Shown here piece after piece: positions 54,294 through 63,681 of a stretch of DNA of 64,000 nt; position 1 is the first letter of the stretch, and each line of letters starts with the position of its first letter. The position numbers were made by a program, and so were the translations under genes. Source of the stretch: Xenorhabdus sp014467285 (GTDB taxonomy: Bacteria > Pseudomonadota > Gammaproteobacteria > Enterobacterales > Enterobacteriaceae); contig NZ_NKHR01000003.1 in the NCBI RefSeq assembly GCF_014467285.1, forward strand, positions 62,001 to 126,000, given 5' to 3'. The notes below the pieces were generated by a model. It was not told the origin of the DNA and ran no database searches. It saw only the letters and a program-made list of their open reading frames with translations.

Positions 54294-54353
54294 ACCCTTC
54301 ATCACTTCAACCTATTCAAGTTATTCAAATTATAGTTTGAAATCTATCGGGTA
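54294..54353. repeat. REP-like palindrome, copy 2
   Basis: An imperfect inverted repeat of 60 bases from TACCC to GGGTA, with inner arms CTTCAA and TTTGAAATCTAT. The right arm TTTGAAATCTATCGGGTAT is nearly the same as that of copy 3. It lies between divergent ypjD and ffh. Confidence 0.6.
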
Positions 54354-54515
54354 TGGATTGAACTTAAAATTTAAGTATACCGCTAGCAGGAAGAGCCTCC
54401 AACCATTGTTAATCATAGTTGGGAATCTCTTTGCAGAGATCACATGATCATCGTGTTATAATTCATAAAATTTGCCTTACAGGTAGACCCACTTGTAGAT
54501 ATCTGAGCTGAGACA

Positions 54516-55877
54516 ATGTTTGATAATTTAACTGACAGACTATCGCGCACATTGCGCAATATCAGCGGCCGCGGGCGGCTGACTGAAGATAATATTAAAG
54601 ATACACTGCGCGAAGTTCGTATGGCTTTGCTTGAGGCGGATGTTGCATTGCCTGTAGTGCGTGATTTTATTTCACGCGTCAAAGAGAGCGCGGTGGGGCA
54701 TGAGGTTAACAAAAGTCTGACTCCGGGGCAGGAATTCGTCAAAATCGTTCAGAATGAGCTGATTAAGGCGATGGGAGAGGTTAACAGTGAATTGAACCTT
54801 TCTGCACAGCCTCCTGCGGTTGTTTTGATGGCGGGTTTACAAGGTGCCGGTAAAACAACCAGCGTTGCCAAATTAGGTAAGTTGCTCAAAGAAAAAAATA
54901 AGAAAAAAGTATTGGTCGTTTCTGCCGACGTTTACCGTCCTGCGGCTATTAAACAGCTTGAAACTCTGTCTGAAACAGTCGGAGTTGACTTTTTCCCTTC
55001 AGATCCGCAAGAAAAGCCGATTGATATCGTCAACAAGGCTATCCAACACGCTAAGCTGAAATTTTATGATGTGCTGTTAGTCGACACGGCAGGTCGTTTG
55101 CATGTTGATGAAGCGATGATGGATGAAATTAAAGCGGTTCATGCTGCAATCAAACCAGTCGAAACGCTATTTGTCGTTGATGCAATGACGGGGCAAGATG
55201 CGGCAAATACTGCGAAAGCATTTAATGAAGCTCTGCCATTGACAGGCGTTGTCCTGACTAAAGTTGATGGTGATGCGCGTGGCGGGGCCGCACTTTCTAT
55301 TCGCCATATTACGGGTAAGCCAATCAAATTCCTTGGGGTTGGTGAAAAGACAGATGCGTTGGAGCCTTTCTATCCGGATCGGATTGCATCCCGTATTCTG
55401 GGCATGGGAGACATGCTTTCACTGATCGAAGAAATTGAAAGCAAGGTTGATCGTACTCAAGCAGAAAAACTGGCATCGAAACTGAAAAAAGGCGATGGGT
55501 TTGATTTAAGTGATTTTCTCGATCAGCTAAAACAAATGCGTAACATGGGTGGAATGACCAGCATGTTAAGCAAAATGCCCGGAATGTCACAAATCCCTGA
55601 TGCGGTCAAATCTCAAATGGATGATAAAGTTCTGGTTAAAATGGAAGCTATCATTAATTCCATGACGCGAAAAGAGCGCGAAAAACCAGAAATCATTAAA
55701 GGTTCCCGTAAGCGTCGTATTGCGATGGGATCGGGTACCCAAGTGCAGGACGTTAACCGTTTATTGAAACAGTTTGATGAAATGCAGAGGATGATGAAAA
55801 AGATGAAGAAAGGTGGATTGGCAAAAATGATGCGAGGCATGAAAGGCATGCTGCCACCTGGATTTATGGGGCGATAA
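54516..55877 (+). CDS. ffh: Signal recognition particle protein Ffh
   Basis: The SRP54 GTPase that targets nascent membrane proteins to FtsY. The 453-residue protein has an N domain (residues 1-85), a G domain with GLQGAGKTTS (about 106-115), DTAGRLHVD and TKVDGDARGG, and a Met-rich M domain from about 300 ending MRGMKGMLPPGFMGR. The M domain binds 4.5S RNA and signal sequences. Confidence 0.97.
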   Translation: MFDNLTDRLSRTLRNISGRGRLTEDNIKDTLREVRMALLEADVALPVVRDFISRVKESAVGHEVNKSLTPGQEFVKIVQNELIKAMGEVNSELNLSAQPPAVVLMAGLQGAGKTTSVAKLGKLLKEKNKKKVLVVSADVYRPAAIKQLETLSETVGVDFFPSDPQEKPIDIVNKAIQHAKLKFYDVLLVDTAGRLHVDEAMMDEIKAVHAAIKPVETLFVVDAMTGQDAANTAKAFNEALPLTGVVLTKVDGDARGGAALSIRHITGKPIKFLGVGEKTDALEPFYPDRIASRILGMGDMLSLIEEIESKVDRTQAEKLASKLKKGDGFDLSDFLDQLKQMRNMGGMTSMLSKMPGMSQIPDAVKSQMDDKVLVKMEAIINSMTRKEREKPEIIKGSRKRRIAMGSGTQVQDVNRLLKQFDEMQRMMKKMKKGGLAKMMRGMKGMLPPGFMGR

Positions 55878-55956
55878 TCAACAAAGTCGCGAAAGAAAAT
55901 GTACTTTGGATTGCTTTTTGCGCCAAAGTGAGTAAAATTTTCGGGTTTTTAAATGG

Positions 55957-55995
55957 ACAACCGGACTCCACTCCTCGATGGAGTCTGGTTGTTTT
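55957..55995 (+). terminator. Hairpin between ffh and rpsP
   Basis: ACAACCGGACTCCA and TGGAGTCTGGTTGT form a 14-pair stem with one G-T or mismatch position and an eight-base loop, followed by TTT. It probably ends ffh transcription or reduces readthrough into rpsP. Confidence 0.75.
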
Positions 55996-56014
55996 GCTAA
56001 CTAATGAGGATGTT

Positions 56015-56263
56015 ATGGTAACAATTCGTTTAGCTCGTGGCGGCGCAAAAAAGCGTCCGTTCTATCAAGTAGTCGTGACCGATAGCCGCAATGCGCGTGA
56101 TGGTCGTTTCATTGAGCGTGTAGGTTTCTTCAACCCAATCGCTTCAGGAAATGCAGAAGCTCTGCGTTTAGATCTGGACCGTATCGAACACTGGGTTGGT
56201 CTGGGTGCATCTGTGTCTGATCGTGTTGCTGCACTGATCAAAGACGCAAAGAAAACAGCTTAA
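56015..56263 (+). CDS. rpsP: 30S ribosomal protein S16
   Basis: An assembly protein of the small subunit 5' domain. It has 82 residues, identical in length to E. coli S16, and starts MVTIRLARGGAKKRPFYQVV. I chose the ATG at 56015 because TGAGGA lies just upstream; the open frame continues upstream through the terminator hairpin without homology. It is the first gene of the rpsP-rimM-trmD-rplS operon. Confidence 0.98.
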   Translation: MVTIRLARGGAKKRPFYQVVVTDSRNARDGRFIERVGFFNPIASGNAEALRLDLDRIEHWVGLGASVSDRVAALIKDAKKTA

Positions 56264-56281
56264 TCTGTCACGGTGGTAACA

Positions 56282-56830
56282 ATGAGCAAGCAATCTGGCC
56301 TGAAGCACCCTGTTGAGCCAATCGTATTGGGGAAATTAGGGTCAGCGTATGGCATTCGTGGTTGGCTCAGAGTTTTTTCTTCCACCGAACATGCCGAAGA
56401 CATTTTTGAATATCAACCGTGGTTTATTCAACGTTCAGGACAGTGGCAACACGTTGAGCTGGAAGCGTGGAAATACCACAATCAGGATATTATCGTCAAA
56501 ATCAAAGATATTGATGATCGGGATGCAGCGAATTTACTGACTAACTGTGAAGTTGTAGTGGATTCCCAACAGTTACCAGAACTGGAAGACGGTGATTATT
56601 ATTGGAAAGACCTTGTTGGTTGCCAGGTTATAAACACTGTGGGTTACAACCTTGGAACCGTTCATGACATGATGGAAACAGGTTCTAACGATGTGATGGT
56701 AATAAAAGCAAACCTGAAAGATGCATTCGGTATCAAGGAGCGGTTAGTTCCGTTTCTTGATGGGCAGGTTATCAAGAAAGTCGATCTCGCTACTAAAACG
56801 ATTGAGGTAGATTGGGATCCTGGTTTTTAA
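56282..56830 (+). CDS. rimM: Ribosome maturation factor RimM
   Basis: Binds S19 and helps mature the 30S head. The 182-residue protein matches E. coli RimM in length. An N-terminal RimM barrel (VLGKLGSAYGIRGWLRVFSS) is followed by a PRC-barrel C-terminal domain (YYWKDLVGCQV; RLVPFLDGQVIKKVDL). I chose the ATG at 56282 (MSKQ) over an in-frame GTG nine bases earlier, because it is the E. coli start and CGGTGG sits at ribosome binding distance. Confidence 0.97.
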   Translation: MSKQSGLKHPVEPIVLGKLGSAYGIRGWLRVFSSTEHAEDIFEYQPWFIQRSGQWQHVELEAWKYHNQDIIVKIKDIDDRDAANLLTNCEVVVDSQQLPELEDGDYYWKDLVGCQVINTVGYNLGTVHDMMETGSNDVMVIKANLKDAFGIKERLVPFLDGQVIKKVDLATKTIEVDWDPGF

Positions 56831-56867
56831 TCTCCGGTAAAAACGGTTTAAATGAGTGGGACGCAGT

Positions 56868-57620
56868 ATGTGGATTGGGGTTATTAGCCTGTTTCCTGAA
56901 ATGTTCCGCGCAATAACCGATTACGGGGTAACTGGTCGGGCAGTAAAAAATGGCCTGCTCAGTATCGAATGTTGGAGTCCACGGGATTTTACCTACGACC
57001 GACATCGTACTGTTGATGATCGTCCTTATGGCGGTGGTCCAGGCATGCTGATGATGGTGCAACCCTTACGGGAAGCCATCCATGCAGCCAAAGCTTCGGC
57101 GGGTGATGGTGCTAAGGTGATTTATCTTTCACCTCAGGGACGCAAACTTGACCAACAGGGAGTTTGTGAACTGGCAGCGAATAAGAAGTTAATTCTGGTT
57201 TGCGGTCGTTATGAAGGTATTGATGAGCGTGTCATTCAAACCGAAATTGACGAAGAATGGTCTATCGGTGATTACGTTCTGAGCGGGGGAGAACTTCCTG
57301 CAATGACAATGATTGACTCAATATCTCGGTTTATTCCGGGGGTTTTGGGGCGTCAGGCATCAGCAGAAGAAGATTCATTCGCTGATGGATTGTTGGATTG
57401 TCCGCATTATACTCGCCCTGAAGTGTTAGATGGTATGGAAGTTCCTCCAGTTCTTCTGTCGGGAAACCATGCTGAAATTAATCGCTGGCGGATGAAACAA
57501 TCGCTTGGCCGAACTTGGTTAAGAAGGCCCGAACTTCTAGAAAGCCTAGCTCTGACTGACGAGCAAAGGATGTTGCTGGCTGAATTCCAACGGGAATATC
57601 AGGATCAGGCAACGAATTAA
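56868..57620 (+). CDS. trmD: tRNA (guanine-N1)-methyltransferase
   Basis: Methylates G37 next to the anticodon, which prevents frameshifting. The 250-residue SPOUT enzyme has the trefoil-knot motifs LVCGRYEGIDERV and YVLSGGELPAM, plus the N-terminal MWIGVISLFPEMF. I chose the ATG at 56868 rather than the in-frame GTG 12 bases earlier, because MWIG is the conserved start. It follows rimM after 37 bases. Confidence 0.97.
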   Translation: MWIGVISLFPEMFRAITDYGVTGRAVKNGLLSIECWSPRDFTYDRHRTVDDRPYGGGPGMLMMVQPLREAIHAAKASAGDGAKVIYLSPQGRKLDQQGVCELAANKKLILVCGRYEGIDERVIQTEIDEEWSIGDYVLSGGELPAMTMIDSISRFIPGVLGRQASAEEDSFADGLLDCPHYTRPEVLDGMEVPPVLLSGNHAEINRWRMKQSLGRTWLRRPELLESLALTDEQRMLLAEFQREYQDQATN

Positions 57621-57684
57621 TCCAGACATGTCCTGTAAAGGAATGTCTTTGATATATCAGTTTACCTAGGGTAAGAGAGTTATT

Positions 57685-58038
57685 ATGAGCAACATTATTA
57701 AACAACTTGAACAAGAGCAGATGAAGCAAGACGTACCTTCATTCCGTCCGGGTGATACCGTGGAAGTTAAGGTATGGGTCGTTGAAGGTTCTAAAAAGCG
57801 TCTGCAGACATTCGAGGGCGTGGTTATTGCGATTCGTAACCGCGGTCTGCACTCTGCATTCACTGTTCGTAAGATTTCTAACGGCGAAGGCGTTGAGCGT
57901 GTATTCCAGACTCACTCCCCAGTCGTAGACAGCATCAACGTTAAACGTCGTGGTGCTGTTCGCAGAGCTAAACTGTACTACCTGCGTGAGCGTTCTGGTA
58001 AGGCTGCTCGTATTAAAGAGCGTCTGAACGCGAAATAA
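57685..58038 (+). CDS. rplS: 50S ribosomal protein L19
   Basis: A large-subunit protein at the 30S-50S interface. It has 117 residues, starting MSNIIKQLEQEQMKQDVPSF and including FEGVVIAIRNRGLHSAFTVR. It is the last gene of the rpsP operon; a 64-base gap separates it from trmD. A strong terminator follows. Confidence 0.98.
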   Translation: MSNIIKQLEQEQMKQDVPSFRPGDTVEVKVWVVEGSKKRLQTFEGVVIAIRNRGLHSAFTVRKISNGEGVERVFQTHSPVVDSINVKRRGAVRRAKLYYLRERSGKAARIKERLNAK

Positions 58039-58069
58039 TACGCTTTTGCTACATCCGAAAGTTATCGTT

Positions 58070-58098
58070 AAAGGCCAGCAAGTTGCTGGCCTTTTTTT
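58070..58098 (+). terminator. rpsP-rplS operon terminator
   Basis: AAAGGCCAGCA and TGCTGGCCTTT form a perfect eleven-pair stem around AGT, followed by a T-run. Confidence 0.95.
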
Positions 58099-58211
58099 AA
58101 GTTCTTAATGGACTTATTCAATGAATAACCTACCATATAAAGCGTCCAACTTTAGGGATTTACTTTAATAAGCGGGCTATTAATCTGCTTCTGTTCTGAG
58201 CTAATTAAGCC

Positions 58212-59555
58212 TTACATAAAAGCACTGACCAAAAGATATCCAACTGTGCAGGCGCCGCTGACACCAATCAATCCCGGCAGAATAAAGCTGTGATTGATGA
58301 TGAATTTCCCGATTTTTGTTGTACCTGAACGGTCAAAACCGATGCAAGCCAGATCACTTGGGTAAGTAGGTAAAACGAAATAGCCGTAGGCAGCAGGAAA
58401 GAAAGCAATCAGAAGTTTGGGATCAACGCCAAGTTGTAACCCCATTGGGGCAATTGCTGTTAATGCAGCGGCCTGGCTGTTAACCAATTTTGATACTAAG
58501 AACAGCACCAGGGCATAAGTCCATGGTTGTGCCTGAACAACGTCTTCTAAAACGAGCTTTAATTCACCCAGATGTGAGTGAAAGAAGGTATCACTCATCC
58601 ATGCCACGCCAAAGACAGAAAAAATGGCAACCATACCCGCTTTGAACACTGCACCGTTGGCAATTTCATTGGCTTTGACTTTGCACACCATCAGCATGAT
58701 GGCACCTGCAATTAACATCATCATCTGGATCACCAGATTCATGGAGAGGGGTTTTAACGTTCCATTTGTTTCAAAGGCAGGGCGCAGGTCTGTAAATGCA
58801 CCAAATAAGACCACGATCGCAATAGCAGCAAAGAAAATCCAGGTTGCCCAATAAGCCTGTTTAGGAAATACTTGGTCTAATAACGTTTCTGAACTGCCAT
58901 AAATAAACTCACGTTGTTTTGGATCTTTTATTTTTTCCTGAAACTCCTCGTCTTTATCCAGATCTTTCCCGCGGCGCAAGCTCCATAATGCAGCAAGTAT
59001 TACTCCTGTCAGTGATGCAGGTATTGAAACCGCCAAAATTTCCAAAATTCCGTAGACTTGGCCAATGCCATGACTGGCAGCAATAATTGACACTAAAGAG
59101 ACAACGGCGACAGAAACTGGAGAAGCTGTGATTGCCATTTGGGAAGCAACAGAAGCAACCGCCATTGGACGTTCAGGACGGATACCTTTTTTCAGGGCAA
59201 TATCACCAATGATTGGAAACATGGTATACACCACGTGCCCTGTACCACAAAGAAAAGTCAGAGTCCAGGTTGTCAATGGTGCTAAAAGGGTAATGTGCTG
59301 TGGATGGCGGCGCAGAAGACGTTCTGCAAATTGCATCATGACATTGAGCCCACCTGCTGTTTGTAAAACAGAAGCACAACCAATTACGGCAAGAATAGTG
59401 AGCATCACATCTACAGGAGGCTTACCGGGCTCTAAGCCGAAAACAAATGTCAGTATAAAAAGCCCAATACCACTGATCAGTCCCAATCCCATTCCCGCAT
59501 AACGCGTACCGATTAATAAGCATATGATTATTATGGTAAATTGCAGCGTTATCAT
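58212..59555 (-). CDS. dcuB: Anaerobic C4-dicarboxylate transporter, DcuB type
   Basis: A 447-residue inner membrane carrier that exchanges fumarate or malate for succinate. It has about ten to twelve hydrophobic segments. LCGTGHVVYTMFPIIGDIA, GKDLDKDEEFQ, SKLVNSQAAALTAIAP and YFVLPTYPSDLACIGFDRSG are Dcu family segments, and the central loop is closer to DcuB than DcuA. No two-component genes or fumarase are adjacent. It lies between rplS and aroF, where E. coli has other genes. Confidence 0.9.
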   Translation of the reverse strand: MITLQFTIIIICLLIGTRYAGMGLGLISGIGLFILTFVFGLEPGKPPVDVMLTILAVIGCASVLQTAGGLNVMMQFAERLLRRHPQHITLLAPLTTWTLTFLCGTGHVVYTMFPIIGDIALKKGIRPERPMAVASVASQMAITASPVSVAVVSLVSIIAASHGIGQVYGILEILAVSIPASLTGVILAALWSLRRGKDLDKDEEFQEKIKDPKQREFIYGSSETLLDQVFPKQAYWATWIFFAAIAIVVLFGAFTDLRPAFETNGTLKPLSMNLVIQMMMLIAGAIMLMVCKVKANEIANGAVFKAGMVAIFSVFGVAWMSDTFFHSHLGELKLVLEDVVQAQPWTYALVLFLVSKLVNSQAAALTAIAPMGLQLGVDPKLLIAFFPAAYGYFVLPTYPSDLACIGFDRSGTTKIGKFIINHSFILPGLIGVSGACTVGYLLVSAFM

Positions 59556-59620
59556 ATCTGTCCTTAATAAATGATTAATAAATAAAAACTGGCAACACAG
59601 GTTCTTGGATCTGTATTACT

Positions 59621-59677
59621 TACCCCCATCGTCTTTCAAGTTGCAGCTTTTTTTGAAAGCTTGAAATCTATTGGGTA
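59621..59677. repeat. REP-like palindrome, copy 3
   Basis: An imperfect inverted repeat of 57 bases from TACCC to GGGTA, with inner arms CTTTCAAG and CTTGAAAT. Its right arm matches that of copy 2 with TTGAAATCTAT followed by GGGTAT after one differing base. Confidence 0.65.
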
Positions 59678-59981
59678 TAGCTGTTCTTTATAAATGTTGT
59701 TTTATAGTTTCAGAAGATCACTAAAAACACATATTAATATTATTAAAAACTAGATATAAAAATGGGATTGAGATCTTATTTTTATTAGATGATTTTAAAA
59801 GAAATTTATCTTATTGGTAAATGAATTGAAGAAGGTTAATAAAATATTTCCATGTGGATAAAATTGTGAAATTCAATTCACAAAAAAATAACGTGCAAAT
59901 TTATTTATATGTTACTTTTCTAAACTAGAAATGTAATAAATTATTTCTTTATGATGTATAGCGCTGATGTAATTGCATTGA

Positions 59982-59999
59982 TGTAAATATTTATTTACG
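59982..59999. promoter_or_regulatory. TyrR box upstream of aroF
   Basis: TGTAAATATTTATTTACG matches TGTAAA-N6-TTTACA at 11 of 12 defined positions. It ends about 30 bases before the candidate -35. A further TTTACA half-site occurs at 60014-60019. E. coli aroF-tyrA is repressed by TyrR with tyrosine. Confidence 0.8.
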
Positions 60000-60108
60000 A
60001 TAAATGGAAAATATTTACACCATTGGATTGTATTCTTTACGATGCGTGGTATGTTATCCCGCAGACACGTAAAAAAACTCTAAATGGACAGACAAGGCAG
60101 GTATAGAA

Positions 60109-61203
60109 ATGATCATGCAAAAAGATGCACTTAATAACGTTCATATTCTTGATGAACAGGTTCTTATCACTCCAGAAGAACTGAAACAGAAATACCTATT
60201 GAGTAGCAACGATCTGCATGCCATCACAAACGCACGCAATACGATTGCTGATATCATTCAGCATCGTGATCCTCGTTTATTAGTGGTATGTGGCCCATGT
60301 TCAATTCATGACGTGGATGCTGCCTTGGATTACGCCCGCCGTTTGAAAACGCTCTCTGCTGAATTAAGTGATTGCCTGTATATTGTAATGCGTGTCTATT
60401 TTGAAAAGCCTCGTACAACGGTCGGCTGGAAAGGCTTAATCAGCGATCCTTACATGGATGGTTCATTTGATATGGATGCAGGGCTGCATATTGCCCGTCG
60501 CCTGTTATTAAATCTGGTTGAAATGGGATTGCCTTTGGCTAATGAAGCGCTTGACCCCAATAATCCACAGTATCTGGGCGATTTGTTTAGTTGGTCAGCG
60601 ATTGGTGCAAGAACAACTGAGTCTCAAACCCATCGGGAAATGGCGTCGGGTTTATCGGTATCGGTTGGTTTTAAAAATGGTACTGATGGTAATTTGAATA
60701 CCGCAATTAACGCCATGAAAGCTGCTGCAATGCCTCATCGCTTTATGGGCATCAATCAGTCAGGTCAGGTTTGTTTGCTACAAACCCAAGGGAACCCGAA
60801 CGGGCATGTGATCTTACGTGGCGGAGCGGCACCAAATTACAGTGCTGAACATGTTGCTGACTGTGAACGCCAAATGATGAAAGCAGGGCTGATACCATCA
60901 CTGATGATTGATTGTAGTCACGGTAATTCTAATAAAGATTTTCGTCGTCAGAGCATTGTAGTGGATTCTGTTGCTGAGCAGATTATGGCTGGAAATCAGT
61001 CCATCATTGGCATTATGCTGGAAAGCCATATTAACGAAGGCAACCAATCCTCCGAACAGTCCCGTGCCGAGATGAAGTATGGTGTGTCGGTAACTGACGC
61101 CTGCATTAACTGGCAGACGACGGAGCAGGTATTAAGAAAATTACATCAACAAATTGCTCCACATTTGGCCCACCGAAACATGATGATGAAAAAAGCAGGG
61201 TAA
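60109..61203 (+). CDS. aroF: DAHP synthase, tyrosine-sensitive
   Basis: Condenses phosphoenolpyruvate and erythrose 4-phosphate, the first step of aromatic synthesis. The 364-residue protein is closest to E. coli AroF (QKDALNNVHILDEQVL at the start), which is inhibited by tyrosine. LVVCGPCSIHD, VMRVYFEKPRTTVGWKGLI and IDCSHGNSNKD form the active site. The ATG at 60109 has AGG seven bases upstream; the second ATG at 60115 is the exact E. coli start but is less well spaced. It is cotranscribed with tyrA. Confidence 0.95.
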   Translation: MIMQKDALNNVHILDEQVLITPEELKQKYLLSSNDLHAITNARNTIADIIQHRDPRLLVVCGPCSIHDVDAALDYARRLKTLSAELSDCLYIVMRVYFEKPRTTVGWKGLISDPYMDGSFDMDAGLHIARRLLLNLVEMGLPLANEALDPNNPQYLGDLFSWSAIGARTTESQTHREMASGLSVSVGFKNGTDGNLNTAINAMKAAAMPHRFMGINQSGQVCLLQTQGNPNGHVILRGGAAPNYSAEHVADCERQMMKAGLIPSLMIDCSHGNSNKDFRRQSIVVDSVAEQIMAGNQSIIGIMLESHINEGNQSSEQSRAEMKYGVSVTDACINWQTTEQVLRKLHQQIAPHLAHRNMMMKKAG

Positions 61204-61208
61204 TCAAT

Positions 61209-62330
61209 ATGGCTGAAGAATTGTCACAATTGAGGGAACAAATTGATGAGGTAGACAAAGCTTTATTAGCTTTACTGGCGAAGCGCCTGAATTTAGTGGC
61301 GCAGGTTGGGGAAGTTAAAAGCCAACTGGGTTTACCAATTTATGCGCCTGACAGGGAAGCGGCAATGCTGGCATCCCGTCGTCAGGAGGCTGAAGATATG
61401 GGGATTCCACCTGATTTGATCGAAGATATCTTGCGTCGTATTATGCGGGAATCTTATGTCAGCGAAAACAACAAAGGCTTTAAAAAACTCTGCACTGACT
61501 TGGGGCCTGTGGTTATCGTCGGTGGTTCAGGCAAAATGGGTAAACTATTCAGCCGATTGCTGACTTTGTCAGGCTATGAAGTGAGAGTACTTGAGGTTGG
61601 GGATTGGGATCACGCCGAAGATATATTGGCTGATGCCGGAATGGTGATAGTCAGCGTTCCGATTCATCTGACGGAAGAAATTATTCGTCGCTTACCTCCT
61701 TTGCCAGAACAATGTATTTTGGTTGATCTTGCTTCCATCAAACACAAGCCATTAAATGCGATGCTTGATGTGCATCAAGGGCCTGTTTTAGGGCTGCATC
61801 CTATGTTTGGGCCAGATGTAGGTAGTTTTGCTAAACAAGTCGTTGTGTATTGTGATGGGCGTTATCCAGAAGCATATCAATGGGTTTTGGAACAAATATC
61901 GGTATGGGGTGCGAGATTGCATCAAATCAGCGCAGAGCAGCATGATAAAAATATGGGTTTCATTCAGGCCCTGCGTCATTTCTCTACTTTTTCTTACGGC
62001 CGATGCCTTGCAAAAGAAGGTGTTGATTTACAACAGTTACTTTCACTATCTTCACCTATTTACAGATTGGAGCTAGTCATGGTGGGACGGTTATTTGCAC
62101 AAGATCCCCAGTTATATGCTGATATCATTATGTCTAGCCCTGAGAATATTGAACTTATCCGTCGTTATCATCAAAGTTTTGGGCAAGCTTTGGAAATATT
62201 GGAACATAAGGATAAATCGACATTTATTGCGAGTTTTAACCAAGTCAGTGAATGGTTTGGTGATGAAGCAAACTGCTTCATGAAAGAAAGCCGAACTCTT
62301 TTGCAACAGGCCAGTGATAGCAGGGTATAA
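61209..62330 (+). CDS. tyrA: Chorismate mutase / prephenate dehydrogenase
   Basis: A bifunctional enzyme of tyrosine synthesis, 373 residues. The chorismate mutase domain (residues 1-90; LREQIDEVDKALLALLAKRL) is followed by a dehydrogenase domain with the NAD motif VVIVGGSGKMGKLFSRLL (about 99-116) and HPMFGPDV. It begins five bases after aroF in the same operon and ends convergent with pheA. Confidence 0.97.
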   Translation: MAEELSQLREQIDEVDKALLALLAKRLNLVAQVGEVKSQLGLPIYAPDREAAMLASRRQEAEDMGIPPDLIEDILRRIMRESYVSENNKGFKKLCTDLGPVVIVGGSGKMGKLFSRLLTLSGYEVRVLEVGDWDHAEDILADAGMVIVSVPIHLTEEIIRRLPPLPEQCILVDLASIKHKPLNAMLDVHQGPVLGLHPMFGPDVGSFAKQVVVYCDGRYPEAYQWVLEQISVWGARLHQISAEQHDKNMGFIQALRHFSTFSYGRCLAKEGVDLQQLLSLSSPIYRLELVMVGRLFAQDPQLYADIIMSSPENIELIRRYHQSFGQALEILEHKDKSTFIASFNQVSEWFGDEANCFMKESRTLLQQASDSRV

Positions 62331-62357
62331 CAAGCACCTTAGTATGCTTATCATATA

Positions 62358-62379
62358 AACCGGATGTTTCCATCCGGTT
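62358..62379 (+). terminator. tyrA/pheA convergent terminator
   Basis: AACCGGATG and CATCCGGTT form a perfect nine-pair stem around TTTC. The T-run is weak on the plus strand. Confidence 0.75.
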
Positions 62380-62387
62380 GCTTATTG

Positions 62388-63542
62388 TTAGATTGGATCG
62401 ATAGGAATGACATTCTCTGATGGGTAACATCCCAACACTTTCAAAAAGTGGGTGATTTCTGACAGCTCTTTGAGTACCTGTTGCATTTTTATGGAACGCA
62501 GATTGGCTTGTACATCGATATAAAACATTTCTTCCCACGGCTTGCCATTTATTGGGCGGGATTCCAGCTTACTCATGACGATATCGTGCTTCTTCAAAAT
62601 AATTAGCGCATCAACTAGTGCACCAGCTTGTTGCCCTGTTGACATAATAAACGTGGTTTTGGCAGGAACTTGGTCAGATACCTCAATAGATTTGCGGGCA
62701 ACAACAATAAAGCGGGTACTATTGTCTTGCTGATTAGCCAGATTGTTTTCTAAAACGTGTAATCCATAAAGCCCTCCACCCGCTTCGCTGCCTAATGCTG
62801 CTACTTCTGGTGAGTTGAGTTCAGAGACTTTCTGCATAGCGGCGGCTGTACTTTCACAATAGACAATATTCCAGTGAGGGTATTTATTCAGATATTGATT
62901 ACACTGTTGGAAAGGTTGAGAGTGACTATAAACGGTTTTTATCCTGGAAATCTCAGTTTGCCCAGAAATCAATAAACAGTGATTGATTGGCAGGGTTATC
63001 TCTCCAACAAGGGATAAAGGTGTATTCTGCAATAAATCATAAACTTCATTGATCGCCCCGGAACTTGTATTTTCCAGTGGTAGAATGCCGTAATCTGCCT
63101 GACCAATCTCAACCAATGAAAAGATATCAGGGAATTTGTGGCAACTGCACTCCACCAATTGATTAAAATGACGAGCAGAAAATTGGCGAGCCGCAATATG
63201 AGAATAGGAACCTTTTGGCCCAAGAAAAGTAATGCGGGCAGAATCATAAGGTGTTTGATTCAGGTGCTGTTGCAACAAAGCTTGTTGAGTGAGCACTGAA
63301 TCCTCAATGATCATCTGAAAGAGCCGGGTAATGTAAAATCCATCTAAACCACGGGACTTACCTTTATCAATTAGTATGTTTAATAGCTCTCGTTCACGGT
63401 TTTTATCTCGAATAGGGCGATGATCGAGAAGTTTGGTTTGAGCGATACTACTGGCTAACTGCCGACGTTTAGCGAGTAAGTCCAGTAGATCCGCATCAAT
63501 ATTACTAATCTCTTCTCGTAAATTAATTAAATCTCGTTCCAT
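62388..63542 (-). CDS. pheA: Chorismate mutase / prephenate dehydratase
   Basis: A bifunctional enzyme that makes phenylpyruvate from chorismate. It has 384 residues: chorismate mutase (1-95; LREEISNIDADLLDLLAKRR), prephenate dehydratase (about 105-285; PLENTSSGAINEVYDLLQ and STRF), and a C-terminal ACT domain with ESRPINGKPWEEMFYID for phenylalanine feedback. It is controlled by the pheL attenuator upstream and convergent with tyrA. Confidence 0.97.
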   Translation of the reverse strand: MERDLINLREEISNIDADLLDLLAKRRQLASSIAQTKLLDHRPIRDKNRERELLNILIDKGKSRGLDGFYITRLFQMIIEDSVLTQQALLQQHLNQTPYDSARITFLGPKGSYSHIAARQFSARHFNQLVECSCHKFPDIFSLVEIGQADYGILPLENTSSGAINEVYDLLQNTPLSLVGEITLPINHCLLISGQTEISRIKTVYSHSQPFQQCNQYLNKYPHWNIVYCESTAAAMQKVSELNSPEVAALGSEAGGGLYGLHVLENNLANQQDNSTRFIVVARKSIEVSDQVPAKTTFIMSTGQQAGALVDALIILKKHDIVMSKLESRPINGKPWEEMFYIDVQANLRSIKMQQVLKELSEITHFLKVLGCYPSENVIPIDPI

Positions 63543-63610
63543 AGCATGTTCCTGACCTTCTTATCATGGGAATCGGTTGTGTTGTAGGTATTGTTTATAA
63601 CCTGTAAACA

Positions 63611-63641
63611 AAAAAACCTCCCATCGGTAGGGAGGTTTTTT
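63611..63641 (-). terminator. pheA attenuator (3:4 terminator)
   Basis: AAAAAACCTCCC and GGGAGGTTTTTT form a twelve-pair stem around seven bases, in the pheA leader. On the RNA, GGAGGTT just after the pheL stop can pair with the AACCTCC arm as an antiterminator. ACCTTCT and AGGAGGT around the stop can form the 1:2 hairpin. Confidence 0.93.
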
Positions 63642-63681
63642 GTTCGTCTTCTTGATTTCTTTTTAAAACGAAACAACCTCC

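Larger units (their letters stand above)
59556..60108. other. Intergenic region between dcuB and aroF
   Basis: About 550 AT-rich bases between divergent genes. It contains REP-like copy 3 and the aroF TyrR box. A candidate aroF promoter is TTGTAT (60028-60033) and TATGTT (60050-60055) spaced 16 bases. No gene is supported. Confidence 0.5.

Noticed and set aside
55928..56014. Upstream start for rpsP
   Set aside because: The extension runs through the ffh terminator hairpin, and S16 proteins start at MVTIRLARGG.
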